A stretch of 64,000 bases of DNA from Bradyrhizobium tropiciagri (GTDB taxonomy: Bacteria > Pseudomonadota > Alphaproteobacteria > Rhizobiales > Xanthobacteraceae): assembly GCF_018130545.1 (NCBI RefSeq), contig NZ_JAFCKF010000002.1, forward strand, positions 496,001-560,000, read 5' to 3'. Positions 35,098-43,207 of this stretch are shown piece by piece (the first letter of the stretch is position 1; the number at the start of each line of letters is the position of its first letter). The notes below the pieces were generated by a model. The model ran no database searches, had not been told where the DNA came from, and saw nothing but the letters and a program-made list of their open reading frames with translations. The position numbers and the translations under genes are program-made.

Positions 35098-35730
35098 ATG
35101 CGTCGCGCGCTTCCCTGGGTTTTGGCCATCATTTTTCTGGTTGGCTTTGTCGCTTCCTTCACTGAACTGCAGCGGATGCGCACTCGCTTTGGTGAGGTGT
35201 CCCAACATCGCTTTCACGATCATGCCGCGGTGCGCGAATTCATGATCCGGGCCGCGCTCACCGGTGCGACAGCACCGATCGTGGTGCTTGGCGACAGCAT
35301 CACTGAAATGGCTCCGTTGCCGCGGCAGCTTTGCGGACGTCCGGTGATCAATGCCGGCGTTGGCGGTCAGACCATCCGGGATGCAAAGCAGCTTGCCCCG
35401 CGTCTGCTGGAGGACCAGGGCGCGTTCCTGCTCGTCCTCGCAGTCGGCGCGAACGATGCCGGATCGCCAACGGCGCAACGCGACTTCGCCGACCTCATCG
35501 ATACCGTCAAGCCGCTGTCGACGCGACCGTTGGTGGCGATTGCCGTCGCGGCCGACGGCGCGACCAATCAGGCGATCGAAGTGGCCGCAGTCGCGCGCAA
35601 CATTCGCTTCATTGACCCGCATCTGCCGTCCGGCGCGAAGATGTCAGACGGCATTCACTTCACCGCTGCCGCGTACAAGGCCTGGGTGCCGGCGCTCGAG
35701 GCAGCGATCTCGGCGGAATGCACCATGTGA
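35098..35730 (+). CDS. SGNH/GDSL-type hydrolase, membrane anchored or exported
   Basis: 210 residues from ATG 35098. The N-terminal hydrophobic helix (LPWVLAIIFLVGFVASF) is a signal or anchor. SGNH blocks: GDSITE (Ser, near residue 65), Gly in INAGVGGQTI, Asn in VGANDAG and SDGIHFTAAAYKAW (Asp/His). It is probably a carbohydrate-ester or lipid esterase acting in the periplasm. The ~200 bp between the tRNA and this gene hold no recognised feature. Confidence 0.85.
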   Translation: MRRALPWVLAIIFLVGFVASFTELQRMRTRFGEVSQHRFHDHAAVREFMIRAALTGATAPIVVLGDSITEMAPLPRQLCGRPVINAGVGGQTIRDAKQLAPRLLEDQGAFLLVLAVGANDAGSPTAQRDFADLIDTVKPLSTRPLVAIAVAADGATNQAIEVAAVARNIRFIDPHLPSGAKMSDGIHFTAAAYKAWVPALEAAISAECTM

Positions 35731-35752
35731 TGCGCCTTCGATCGGACACGTC

Positions 35753-36673
35753 TCACGTCTGCCGGACGAACTCCGCGATCAGGCCGGAGAGCTCCTGCGG
35801 GGCATCCTCGAAGCAGTAGTGCCCGACACCGGCAAGACGCCTGACCGGGGCCGCCGGGAAGATCGCGGAAAACAGCGGCAGGAAATGCTCGGCGCGCAGC
35901 GTGCGGTCCGCCTCGCCCCAGATCGCGAGCGCGGGCTTGCTGCGGATCAAACGGTCGGCAGCGGGATCGGGCGCCGCGAATGTGTGTGCACCGGTGGCAA
36001 AGCCCTTGGCCCACCCGATCGCGCCGAGACAATCGGCTGGACGCGCGAAGGGCGCGCCGTAGGCCGCGAGCCAGGCGTCGGTGATGACGGCGTTGTTCTC
36101 GAAGCCGTTGAGTTTCAGCGTGCTCAGGATGTTGAAGCCGAGCTGTCCAAGCACCGGCTCGAGCTCACCATTCGCCTCGGCTCTGGCGATCCATTGAAAC
36201 CAGGGCGAGACCTCGGCGTTTGCGACGACACGCTCGAACAGGTCGCGCTGCCCGAACGGCGTCGGCCCGTTGGCCGAGATGATGCGCCGGATCCGATCCG
36301 GATGGCGCGCGGCGAACCCCATGCCGACGGGGCCACCGAAATCATGCATGACGAGGGTGATGCCGGTGAGGTCGAGCGCGAGGACCAGCGCTTCGAGATT
36401 GTCGACATGGTCCTGCAGCCAATAGCTGCGCTGCGCCGGCGTCGCGCTCTTGCCGAACCCCATGTGATCCGGAACGACCACACGGTGGGTTGCGCTCAGC
36501 ACCGGCACCAGGTGGCGGAACAGATAGCCCCAGGTCGGCTCGCCGTGCAGGCACAGCACCACCTCGCCGTCCCGCGGGCCTTCGTCGAGATAGTGCATCT
36601 GGAAGCCCGGAGCCGCGCTGAAATGCGGCGCGAACGGAAAGCTGCCGTCGAACGTGGCGTCGGCTTGGATCAT
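35753..36673 (-). CDS. Haloalkane-dehalogenase-like alpha/beta hydrolase
   Basis: 306 residues from ATG 36673, chosen because GAGG lies 6 nt upstream. An ATG at 36685 would start inside an operator-like repeat. Motifs: HGEPTWGYLFRHL (near residue 43), VMHDFGGPVGMGFA with Asp nucleophile, acid in WGEADRTL and catalytic His in GVGHYCFEDAPQ. HGEPTW is typical of haloalkane dehalogenases. The halide-binding Trp that normally follows the nucleophile is Phe (DF), so true dehalogenation is doubtful. It is divergent from an HxlR regulator that probably controls it. Confidence 0.8.
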   Translation of the reverse strand: MIQADATFDGSFPFAPHFSAAPGFQMHYLDEGPRDGEVVLCLHGEPTWGYLFRHLVPVLSATHRVVVPDHMGFGKSATPAQRSYWLQDHVDNLEALVLALDLTGITLVMHDFGGPVGMGFAARHPDRIRRIISANGPTPFGQRDLFERVVANAEVSPWFQWIARAEANGELEPVLGQLGFNILSTLKLNGFENNAVITDAWLAAYGAPFARPADCLGAIGWAKGFATGAHTFAAPDPAADRLIRSKPALAIWGEADRTLRAEHFLPLFSAIFPAAPVRRLAGVGHYCFEDAPQELSGLIAEFVRQT

Positions 36674-36684
36674 GGCGAACCTCA

Positions 36685-36704
36685 TGAGGTTTTAACTTGA
36701 AACC
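36685..36704. promoter_or_regulatory. Operator-like repeat, copy 1
   Basis: TGAGGTTTTAACTTGAAACC. Its last 17 bp form a near-perfect palindrome (GGTTT..AA.TT..AAACC). It lies just upstream of the hydrolase start and 33 bp from copy 2, about three helical turns, on the same face of DNA. It is probably an HxlR site. Confidence 0.65.
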
Positions 36705-36717
36705 ACCGTGTATCGCT

Positions 36718-36737
36718 TGAGGTTTTAATTTGCAACC
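36718..36737. promoter_or_regulatory. Operator-like repeat, copy 2
   Basis: TGAGGTTTTAATTTGCAACC, 18 of 20 bases identical to copy 1 in the same orientation. It sits about 80 bp upstream of hxlR and 45 bp upstream of the hydrolase gene, placing both promoters under one regulator. Confidence 0.65.
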
Positions 36738-36819
36738 GATATATCGGGCTGACGATAGGACGCGGCTGTGACGCCGGGCCGATCGACCCGCGACACCAGG
36801 AAACGTCAGGCGAAGCACG

Positions 36820-37290
36820 ATGGCCAAGAGAGTGAGCCACAGCGAGTCCTTGTGCGGCGTGGCCCGGCCGCTGGATGCGATTGGCGACTGGTGGTCGCTT
36901 CTGATCGTCCGCGATGCGTTCGATGGGCTGCGCCGGTTCGGCGAATTTCAGAAGAGCCTCGGGCTTGCCAAGAACATCCTCTCGGCCCGGCTGCGCAATC
37001 TTCTCGCGCACGGCATCATGGAGACGGTGCCCGCGGCCGACGGCAGCCCGTATCAGGAATATGTGCTGACCGAGAAAGGACGCGGGCTCTTCCCTCTCCT
37101 GGTCGCGCTCCGGCAATGGGGCGAGGATTTCTTCTTCGACCCCGACGAGGCGCATGTGCTGCTGGTCGACAAGAAGAACGGGCTGCCGGTGCGGCGGCTC
37201 GAGTTGCGCGCCCAGGACGGACGCGTCGTTGGCGCCGAAGACACGATGGTGCAGCTGCCGCCGGCGTTGCGCTCAAACGCGACCGCATAA
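36820..37290 (+). CDS. HxlR-family transcriptional regulator
   Basis: 156 residues from ATG 36820. HxlR winged helix: SLCGVARPLDAIGDWWSLLI (one Cys near residue 12, as in redox- or electrophile-sensing members), FGEFQKSLGLAKNILSARLR (recognition helix ~45-60) and DGSPYQEYVLTEKGRGLFPL (wing). The last ~45 residues (FFDPDEAHVLLVDKKNG...) extend beyond the core domain. Members often sense reactive aldehydes or quinones. The divergent hydrolase is the likely target. Confidence 0.92.
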   Translation: MAKRVSHSESLCGVARPLDAIGDWWSLLIVRDAFDGLRRFGEFQKSLGLAKNILSARLRNLLAHGIMETVPAADGSPYQEYVLTEKGRGLFPLLVALRQWGEDFFFDPDEAHVLLVDKKNGLPVRRLELRAQDGRVVGAEDTMVQLPPALRSNATA

Positions 37291-37375
37291 CAAGCGACGC
37301 AACGTTCGCGCGTCGCCGACAGCAACCGGATCTTAACCCTCCTTGCCGCAGCATCGGCGCGTGGAGGTTCGACCA

Positions 37376-37543
37376 ATGCAGACATTCCGGATTTCGCTGA
37401 GCGATGGCACGCGGCAATTCCACACGGCGATTCAAGCGCCGGATCCCGCCTCCGCGCGCATCAAGGCCGCCTACTTCTTCGACATATCGAAGTGGCGAAT
37501 CCTGAGCGTGTCGCTGAGTGGAGCGAGCGCCGCGGCGGCATAG
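37376..37543 (+). CDS. Small hypothetical protein, 55 residues
   Basis: ATG 37376 with GGAGG 8 nt upstream. The sequence (QTFRISLSDGTRQFHTAIQA, then ARIKAAYFFDISKWRILSVS) looks like a small beta-alpha fold and shows no family I can name. It ends 12 bp before the convergent APH-like gene. Confidence 0.55.
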   Translation: MQTFRISLSDGTRQFHTAIQAPDPASARIKAAYFFDISKWRILSVSLSGASAAAA

Positions 37544-37555
37544 CCGCTGCGCGCC

Positions 37556-38401
37556 CTACGCCATCCGGTCGAGCTCGGCTGCGGCAAGCCTTGCAATCTT
37601 CAGGTCGATTTCGGCGAGCGGGTCACCGTCGCCGAGAAACCATGCCGCCGACAGGCCGGTCCAGGCGACGATCCATGACAGCAGGCGTCGGCGATCGAGC
37701 CGCGCTGCTTCCACGACAACGTCGAGACGCCGTGCAAACCGTCCGGGCTCGGTTGCGAGCGGCCGCGCCGGATCGGCAAGATCCGGATTGGTGAAGATGT
37801 TGGCGAAGTCGAAGCCGCGCTCGCCGACGAGATGCTTCGGATCGATCGCGAGCCAGCCCCGCGCGCCGAAGTCCAGCACATTGTCATGGTGCAGGTCGCC
37901 ATGCAGCACCACGATCTCGCGCTGATCGCCGAGTAGCGCTTCAGCGATCTCGGCCGATCGGTTCAGGATGCCGCCATGCGTCCTCGCTGCGGGCCATAGC
38001 TCGCGAAACCAGGACGTGAGTGCCGTCAGGTCCGGCTGTGGTTTCCCGCGCGGGGCATGAAGCCGCTCGGCGGTTGCGCAGAGAATTCTACAGGCCTCGT
38101 CATCGCGGCCGGTTCGCGCCATTTCGCTAAGGGAGGCCGAACCCATCGCCCGTTCGAGCAACAGCGCCTCGCCGTCACGGGCAAGGACGCGCGCCGCACC
38201 ATCTCCATCCCACCATTGCATCACCAGGGCGCCGAGGCGTTCGTCCGGTTCGTGCGAGAGCTTGAGCATGGCCGGCTCACCGTGCCGCCGCACCGGCAGC
38301 AACCGTGCAGCATGGGTTACGATCGGATCGCCGTCGGGCACGAGGCTCCAGGCCGAGAGATAGGGTTCGAACATCTGGCTGGCTGATTGGGATGAAGGCA
38401 C
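37556..38401 (-). CDS. APH(6)-type aminoglycoside/hydroxyurea phosphotransferase family kinase
   Basis: 281 residues from ATG 38401. Kinase-like fold: the N lobe carries PAMLKLSHEPDERLG (ATP-binding Lys), the catalytic loop is VLHGDLHHDNVLDFG (HGDxxxxN, near residue 165) and the metal-binding Asp is in LAIDPKHLVGERGFDFANIF. This C-terminal pattern is that of the streptomycin-6-phosphotransferase family. A chromosomal copy may phosphorylate another hydroxyl compound, so resistance is not implied. It stands alone with no resistance island around it. Confidence 0.85.
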   Translation of the reverse strand: MPSSQSASQMFEPYLSAWSLVPDGDPIVTHAARLLPVRRHGEPAMLKLSHEPDERLGALVMQWWDGDGAARVLARDGEALLLERAMGSASLSEMARTGRDDEACRILCATAERLHAPRGKPQPDLTALTSWFRELWPAARTHGGILNRSAEIAEALLGDQREIVVLHGDLHHDNVLDFGARGWLAIDPKHLVGERGFDFANIFTNPDLADPARPLATEPGRFARRLDVVVEAARLDRRRLLSWIVAWTGLSAAWFLGDGDPLAEIDLKIARLAAAELDRMA

Positions 38402-38557
38402 GTGACCGCCGTTCTAATCATAGCCTGCGCGCGTTGCCATGCTGGTTCCCTGCGGCGCATCGCGGCAGTTTCCTGCGACCCTGCCCATGTTGGCTGATGA
38501 CAGCCCCCACCCTTCTCGCGCTACAATGTCGCAGCCGGTATGACGGAGGATGTGGCG

Positions 38558-38815
38558 ATGCCGCGAAAGGGAATAACCGGACACGACGAGTGGGTGGTCA
38601 CGGAGGCCTTGGCCACGGCGCTGGTTGCGCTTGAACAGCTGCCGTCAAGGCATCAGCCGCGCGCGCATATGGAGGATGTCCGGAAAATCCTGACCGCGAG
38701 ATGCGAGGCCGGCGCCGTCACGCTGCATCTGGCGCAGGCCAAGTGCCGGTTGTCTCCGGATACCGACCCGCTCACGATCTACGAGGAATACGGCCTCAAG
38801 GACGGACTGGGATAG
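38558..38815 (+). CDS. Small hypothetical protein, 85 residues
   Basis: ATG 38558 is chosen over ATG 38540 because GGAGG (38545-38549) lies 8 nt before it. The sequence is mostly helical with a basic start (PRKGITGHDEWVVTEALATA) and a hydrophilic end (DPLTIYEEYGLKDGLG). No family is recognised. Confidence 0.6.
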   Translation: MPRKGITGHDEWVVTEALATALVALEQLPSRHQPRAHMEDVRKILTARCEAGAVTLHLAQAKCRLSPDTDPLTIYEEYGLKDGLG

Positions 38816-38835
38816 CGGCAGCCGATCGAACGGCT

Positions 38836-38938
38836 AGAGCATGATCCGGAAAAGTGCGAAGCGGTTTTCCGAAAAGATCATGCTTAAACAAGAATCTAAA
38901 GCGCGATGACGCTTCAGCCTGATCTCATCGCGCTTTAG
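38836..38938. repeat. Two-hairpin intergenic repeat (family C)
   Basis: The first hairpin is GCATGATC (38839-38846) with GATCATGC (38876-38883), holding an inner GGAAAA/TTTTCC stem. The second is CTAAAGCGCGATGA (38896-38909) with TCATCGCGCTTTAG (38925-38938), a perfect 14-bp stem. I recognise this as a common intergenic repeat of Bradyrhizobium and relatives. The last arm contains the TAA stop codon (38935-38937) of the convergent dehydrogenase gene and may serve as a two-way terminator. Confidence 0.8.
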
Positions 38939-40278
38939 TCGTGGCTGACGCGCCAGATCGTGCCGTTGCCATCTTCGGAGACCAAGAGTGCGCCGTCGCG
39001 CGCCACGGTCACGCCGACCGGGCGGCCCCAGACCTCATTGTCGCCGATGACAAAGCCGGTGACGAAGTCCTCATACTCGCCGGTCGGCACGCCGTCCTTC
39101 AGTCTAATGCGAATGACCTTGTAGCCGGTGCGCTTGGATCGATTCCACGAACCATGTTCGGCGGCAAAGGCATCGCCGCGATACTCGGACGGAAAGTTGC
39201 CGCCGGTGTAGAAGGTCAGGCCAAGCGAGGCGGAGTGCGCCTGCAACAGCACATCGGGGACAGTGACCTTGTCCTTCAGATCGGGACGCGCGCCGGCATG
39301 GGCCGGGTCCTCGTTGGCGCCGATATAGTACCAGGGCCAGCCATAGAACGCGCCCTCGCGGATCCGCGTCACATAGTCAGGCACGAGGTTGTCACCGCGG
39401 CCGTCGCGCTCGTTGGTCGAGCACCAGGGCGTGCCGCTACCGGGCTGGATCGCGAGCCCCACGCAGTTGCGGATCCCGGTGGCGAACAGCTTCTGGTTCT
39501 TGCCGTCGGGATCGAAGGCGAGCACCGCGGCGCGGTCGGTCTCGGCTCCCCACGCTGCACCAAGCGCGTGGTCGCGGCTCCAGGCCTCGATGCCGCCAGG
39601 CGGCTGGCCAAGCCCCTCGCCTGCGTTGCCGGCGGAGCCGACCGACACCAGCATCCGCTTGCCGTCAGGCGTGAACACGATGTCACGCGTGGAGTGGCCA
39701 TAACCATGCGGCAGATTGGCGACGACCGTCTCGGGCTTTCCCTGCGCCTTGAGATCGCCGTTGCGATAGGCAAAGCGCACGACGCTGTCGGTGTTGGCGA
39801 CATAGAGCCATTGCGGATTATCGCCGCTCGGGAAGAACGCGACGCCGAACGGCCGGTTCAATCCGGTGGCGTAGACTTCATTGGTAGCAGGCTTGCTGGC
39901 GCCACTCTCGCTGCGCAAGACGCGGATGCGGCCGGGGCCGGTTTCCGCAACGAAGATATCGCCATTGGGTGCGGTCCGGATGATGCGCGGGCCGCTCAAC
40001 CCGCTCGCAAACAGCTCGATCTTGAACCCCGCCGGCACCTGCGGCACCGCGGAGGCAGGCCTCTGCATCACGCGCGACGAATTGCTGCTGGAGGCCGTAG
40101 CACCCGGTCTGGGCAAGTCCTGCGGTGTGATCAGGCGCACCGTGCCGGGCTTGTCGCGCTGCCAGTCGCCGAACGCCTCCGCGCCCTTGAGCACCGGCTC
40201 GGCGCCTGCCCGGGTGATACCGATCGCTGCGAGGATGAGGACCGACAGACCAGCGCCGGCAAGTTTTGCTTTATGCAT
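38935..40278 (-). CDS. PQQ-dependent sugar (sorbosone-type) dehydrogenase, exported
   Basis: 447 residues from ATG 40278, with GAGG a few bases upstream. Signal peptide LAGAGLSVLILAAIGITRAGA. The body is a six-bladed beta propeller of the glucose/sorbosone dehydrogenase type: GFKIELFASGLSGPRIIRTA, NGDIFVAETGPGRIRVL, GHSTRDIVFTPDGKRMLVSVGSAG (broken here after the first 20), GIRNCVGLAIQPGSG, GAFYGWPWYYIG and AAEHGSWNRSKRTGYKVIRI (adjacent parts). It would oxidise a sugar or polyol in the periplasm with PQQ. No PQQ synthesis genes are in the window. Confidence 0.88.
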   Translation of the reverse strand: MHKAKLAGAGLSVLILAAIGITRAGAEPVLKGAEAFGDWQRDKPGTVRLITPQDLPRPGATASSSNSSRVMQRPASAVPQVPAGFKIELFASGLSGPRIIRTAPNGDIFVAETGPGRIRVLRSESGASKPATNEVYATGLNRPFGVAFFPSGDNPQWLYVANTDSVVRFAYRNGDLKAQGKPETVVANLPHGYGHSTRDIVFTPDGKRMLVSVGSAGNAGEGLGQPPGGIEAWSRDHALGAAWGAETDRAAVLAFDPDGKNQKLFATGIRNCVGLAIQPGSGTPWCSTNERDGRGDNLVPDYVTRIREGAFYGWPWYYIGANEDPAHAGARPDLKDKVTVPDVLLQAHSASLGLTFYTGGNFPSEYRGDAFAAEHGSWNRSKRTGYKVIRIRLKDGVPTGEYEDFVTGFVIGDNEVWGRPVGVTVARDGALLVSEDGNGTIWRVSHD

Positions 40279-40369
40279 ATGCTCCTCGCGTGAAATCCAA
40301 TCAGCCACGCAATTCATAGCGCGGTTCGACCGCTGTCCGCATTCACAATGTCGTCTGCTTTCGTGTCCC

Positions 40370-41983
40370 TCAATGTCCTTTGCGCGATGCCGTGAGATCG
40401 ACCGGCTTGATGATCAAGGCGAGCGGGATCATCACGAGGCCGATGATCGAAAGCATCCAGAACACGTCGATGTAAGCAAGGAGATCGACCTGCCGCTGCA
40501 AGGTCTGGCCCACCCAGGCGATCGCCTGAGCCGCGGCATCCGATGCATTCGACCCCTGCGCCTGGAAATAGCGCGTCATCGTGTCAATGGTCTGCTGGTA
40601 CGCGAGGTCGGACGGCGCGGCGTGCTCGATCAGCCGGCTCTGGTGGAATTGCTGGCGTTGCGCCAGCGCCGTCTGGGCCAGCGCGACGCCGATCGAACCT
40701 CCGATATTGCGGGCGACATTGATCAGAGCCGAGGCCTGGTTGGTCTTGTCCGGCGGAACGCCGTCATAGGACGCGGTCGTGACCGGCAGAAACAGGAACG
40801 GAAGCCCCGCGGAGAGGAAGATGCGCGCCAGCGCCGCATAGCCATAGGTGATGTCGCCGTTCAGCCCGGTCAGATGCCACATCGAGAACGCGACAATGCA
40901 GCCGCCGAGTGCGATCAGATATTTCGGCTGCACGCGGCTGATGAGGCTGCCAACCACCGGCATCAGGATGAGCGTGACGATGCCGCCGGGCGACAACGCA
41001 AGCCCGGCAAGAAGCGCGGTATAATTCAGCTCGGTCTGCAAGAATTGCGGTATCAGCTGCGTCGACGAGATCAGCACCGCACCGGTGCACAGCATCACCA
41101 GGAAGCATGATCCGAACTGACGCCGTCCGAGCAGGCGCAGGTCGACGATCGGATCCTTGCGCGTCAGCTCCCAGGGGATCAGCGCGATCAGGCAAACCGC
41201 CGACGCCAATGCGAAGCCCGTGATCATGTCGGACCCGAACCAGTCCTTGCGCTGACCTTCGTCCAGCACGAATTCAAGCGAGCCGAGCCCGATCGCGACC
41301 AGCACGAAGCCGATATAGTCGACGCGCAGGCCGCCCTTGAGCAATTCCTTGCGCTCCTCCTCGGCGCCGGACGGCTCCTTGACCAAGGTCCCGACCAGGA
41401 ACAGCGAGATCAGGCCCATCGGCACATTGATCAGGAAGATCCAGTGCCAGGTATAGGTGTCGGTGATCCAGCCGCCGAGCGTCGGTCCGATCACGGGAGC
41501 CACCACCACCGCGACGCCGTAAATCGCAAAGGCCTGGCCGCGCTTGGCCGGCGGAAACGAGTCGGCGAGGATCGCCTGCTCGCTGGTCGCCATCCCGCCC
41601 CCGCCGAGGCCCTGGATGATCCGGAACAGAACCAGCGCCTCCAGGCTCCAGGCCAAACCGCACAGCAGCGAGGCGAAGGCAAACGTGGCAACGCAGATCA
41701 TGTAGAACCGCTTGCGGCCGATCACGGTCGACAGCCAGCCGGAGATCGACAGCACGATGGCGTTGGCGACGAGATAGCTGGTGATGACATAGGTGCTCTC
41801 GTCGATGCCGACGGCGAGCCCGCCTGCAATGTGGCGCAAGGCGACGTTGGCGATCGTGGTGTCCAGCACCTCCATGAACGTCGCGATCGAGACGACGAAG
41901 GCAATCAGATAGGGATTGTGTCCGCCGGCAGCCGAGCGCTCCGGCGACCAGGCCGCGCCGCCGCCTGCGGCGACATCGCTCAT
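40370..41983 (-). CDS. emrB: DHA2-family MFS multidrug transporter, EmrB/QacA type
   Basis: 537 residues from ATG 41983, overlapping the emrA stop by 4 nt. Fourteen-helix drug:H+ antiporter: motif D1 near the start (TFMEVLDTTIANVALRHIAG), GWLSTVIGRKRFYM (motif A), RIIQGLGGGGM (motif B) and GPTLGGWITDTYTWHWIFLI (motif C). It works with the HlyD-type adaptor to export hydrophobic compounds across both membranes via an outer-membrane channel not encoded here. No regulator adjoins it. Confidence 0.93.
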   Translation of the reverse strand: MSDVAAGGGAAWSPERSAAGGHNPYLIAFVVSIATFMEVLDTTIANVALRHIAGGLAVGIDESTYVITSYLVANAIVLSISGWLSTVIGRKRFYMICVATFAFASLLCGLAWSLEALVLFRIIQGLGGGGMATSEQAILADSFPPAKRGQAFAIYGVAVVVAPVIGPTLGGWITDTYTWHWIFLINVPMGLISLFLVGTLVKEPSGAEEERKELLKGGLRVDYIGFVLVAIGLGSLEFVLDEGQRKDWFGSDMITGFALASAVCLIALIPWELTRKDPIVDLRLLGRRQFGSCFLVMLCTGAVLISSTQLIPQFLQTELNYTALLAGLALSPGGIVTLILMPVVGSLISRVQPKYLIALGGCIVAFSMWHLTGLNGDITYGYAALARIFLSAGLPFLFLPVTTASYDGVPPDKTNQASALINVARNIGGSIGVALAQTALAQRQQFHQSRLIEHAAPSDLAYQQTIDTMTRYFQAQGSNASDAAAQAIAWVGQTLQRQVDLLAYIDVFWMLSIIGLVMIPLALIIKPVDLTASRKGH

Positions 41984-43137
41984 CGCACCCTGGTCCAGGG
42001 CACGACCGACATGCCCGGCCCGACCGGCACATCGTCAGGCCAGTTGTCGACCACGATCTTCACGGGAACGCGCTGCACCACCTTGACGAAATTCCCGGTC
42101 GCGTTCTCGGCCGGCAGCAGGCTGAACGCGGTGCCCGAGCCCGGCTGAACCGAAGCCACGTGACCGGTGAGCTTGCGTCCCGGATAAGCATCGATCCTGA
42201 TCTCGACCGGCTGGCCCGGGCGCATGTCGGTGAGTTGCGTTTCCTTGTAGTTGGCGGTGATCCAGACCTCATCAGGCACGAGCATCATGACGCTCTGTGC
42301 CGGCGCGACAAAAGTGCCGACCGCGCCGCTCAGCTTGACGATGCGCCCGGACTGCGCCGCAGTGATGCGGGTGTATTGCAGGTTCAGCTTGGCTTGATCG
42401 AGCTGCGTCTGCGCTTGCTCCAGCGATGCCTTGCTGCTCTTGAGTTGCGCGTCGAGCGTCTTGACGCCGAGCTCGGCCGCGGTCACTGCCGTCCTCGCAC
42501 GGCTCGCATTGGCCTGTTGAGCGTCGAGGTCGGAGCGTGTCTGCTGCTGGCGCTGCACCGTGCCTGCCCCCTTCTCGACGAGATCTTGGGCGCGGGCGGC
42601 CTCTTGCTCGGCAAACTTCAGTTGCGCGTCGGCCTGTTGCGCCTGCGCTTTGGCTTCCTTGATCTGCTCCTGCTGGCTGTCGATCTGCGCCTGGACGTTG
42701 GCGATGTTGGCCTCGGCGACCGCGACCTGCGCGCTGGCCTGATCGACTGATATCTTGTAGTCGCGCTCATCGATCCGCGCGAGGAGATCGCCGGCATTGA
42801 CGTGCTGGTTGTCGGTAACGGGGACCTCGACGACATAGCCGCCGACTTTTGCCGCGACGGCAAAGCTGCGCGCAGCGACGAACGCGTCATCGGTCGATTC
42901 ATAGTGCCGGATGTTGAGCCAGTAGGCGCCGCCACCAACGAGCGCGAGCAGGAGCAGACAGGCGCCGGCTGTGGCAAGAATCCAGTGTTCGCGCAGCCGG
43001 TCGCGCATCGACGGCTTGCGGTCGGTGTCCGGCTGCGCGGACGATACGCGGTCCGGCCGCGCCTTTTGCTCTGGAGCGTGTTCAGGCTGCCGCGGTTCCT
43101 CAACGGACGGCCCGCGCTCTCGGGTTTGGGCATCCAC
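41980..43137 (-). CDS. emrA: HlyD/EmrA-family membrane fusion protein
   Basis: 385 residues from GTG 43137 (GAGG 8 nt upstream). It has a cytoplasmic Pro/Arg-rich start, one membrane helix (WILATAGACLLLLALVGGGA, about residues 50-70), then a biotinyl-lipoyl half (VPVTDNQHVNAGDLLARIDE), a long coiled-coil hairpin (about 125-265, very Gln/Ala-rich), the second half (AQSGRIVKLSGAVGTFVAP) and a beta barrel. It is first gene of the emrAB operon. Confidence 0.93.
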   Translation of the reverse strand: MDAQTRERGPSVEEPRQPEHAPEQKARPDRVSSAQPDTDRKPSMRDRLREHWILATAGACLLLLALVGGGAYWLNIRHYESTDDAFVAARSFAVAAKVGGYVVEVPVTDNQHVNAGDLLARIDERDYKISVDQASAQVAVAEANIANVQAQIDSQQEQIKEAKAQAQQADAQLKFAEQEAARAQDLVEKGAGTVQRQQQTRSDLDAQQANASRARTAVTAAELGVKTLDAQLKSSKASLEQAQTQLDQAKLNLQYTRITAAQSGRIVKLSGAVGTFVAPAQSVMMLVPDEVWITANYKETQLTDMRPGQPVEIRIDAYPGRKLTGHVASVQPGSGTAFSLLPAENATGNFVKVVQRVPVKIVVDNWPDDVPVGPGMSVVPWTRVR

Positions 43138-43207
43138 GGCAGCACCTCAGGCTACGAACGGGAGCGATCAGCCCTCGTTAACCGCAGCGCCGGACGCTCG
43201 GTTCCTG

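Noticed and set aside
37556-38401. Acquired antibiotic resistance gene
   Set aside because: The APH(6)-like gene has base usage like its neighbours and no mobile elements around it. It looks like an ordinary chromosomal member of a broad kinase family.
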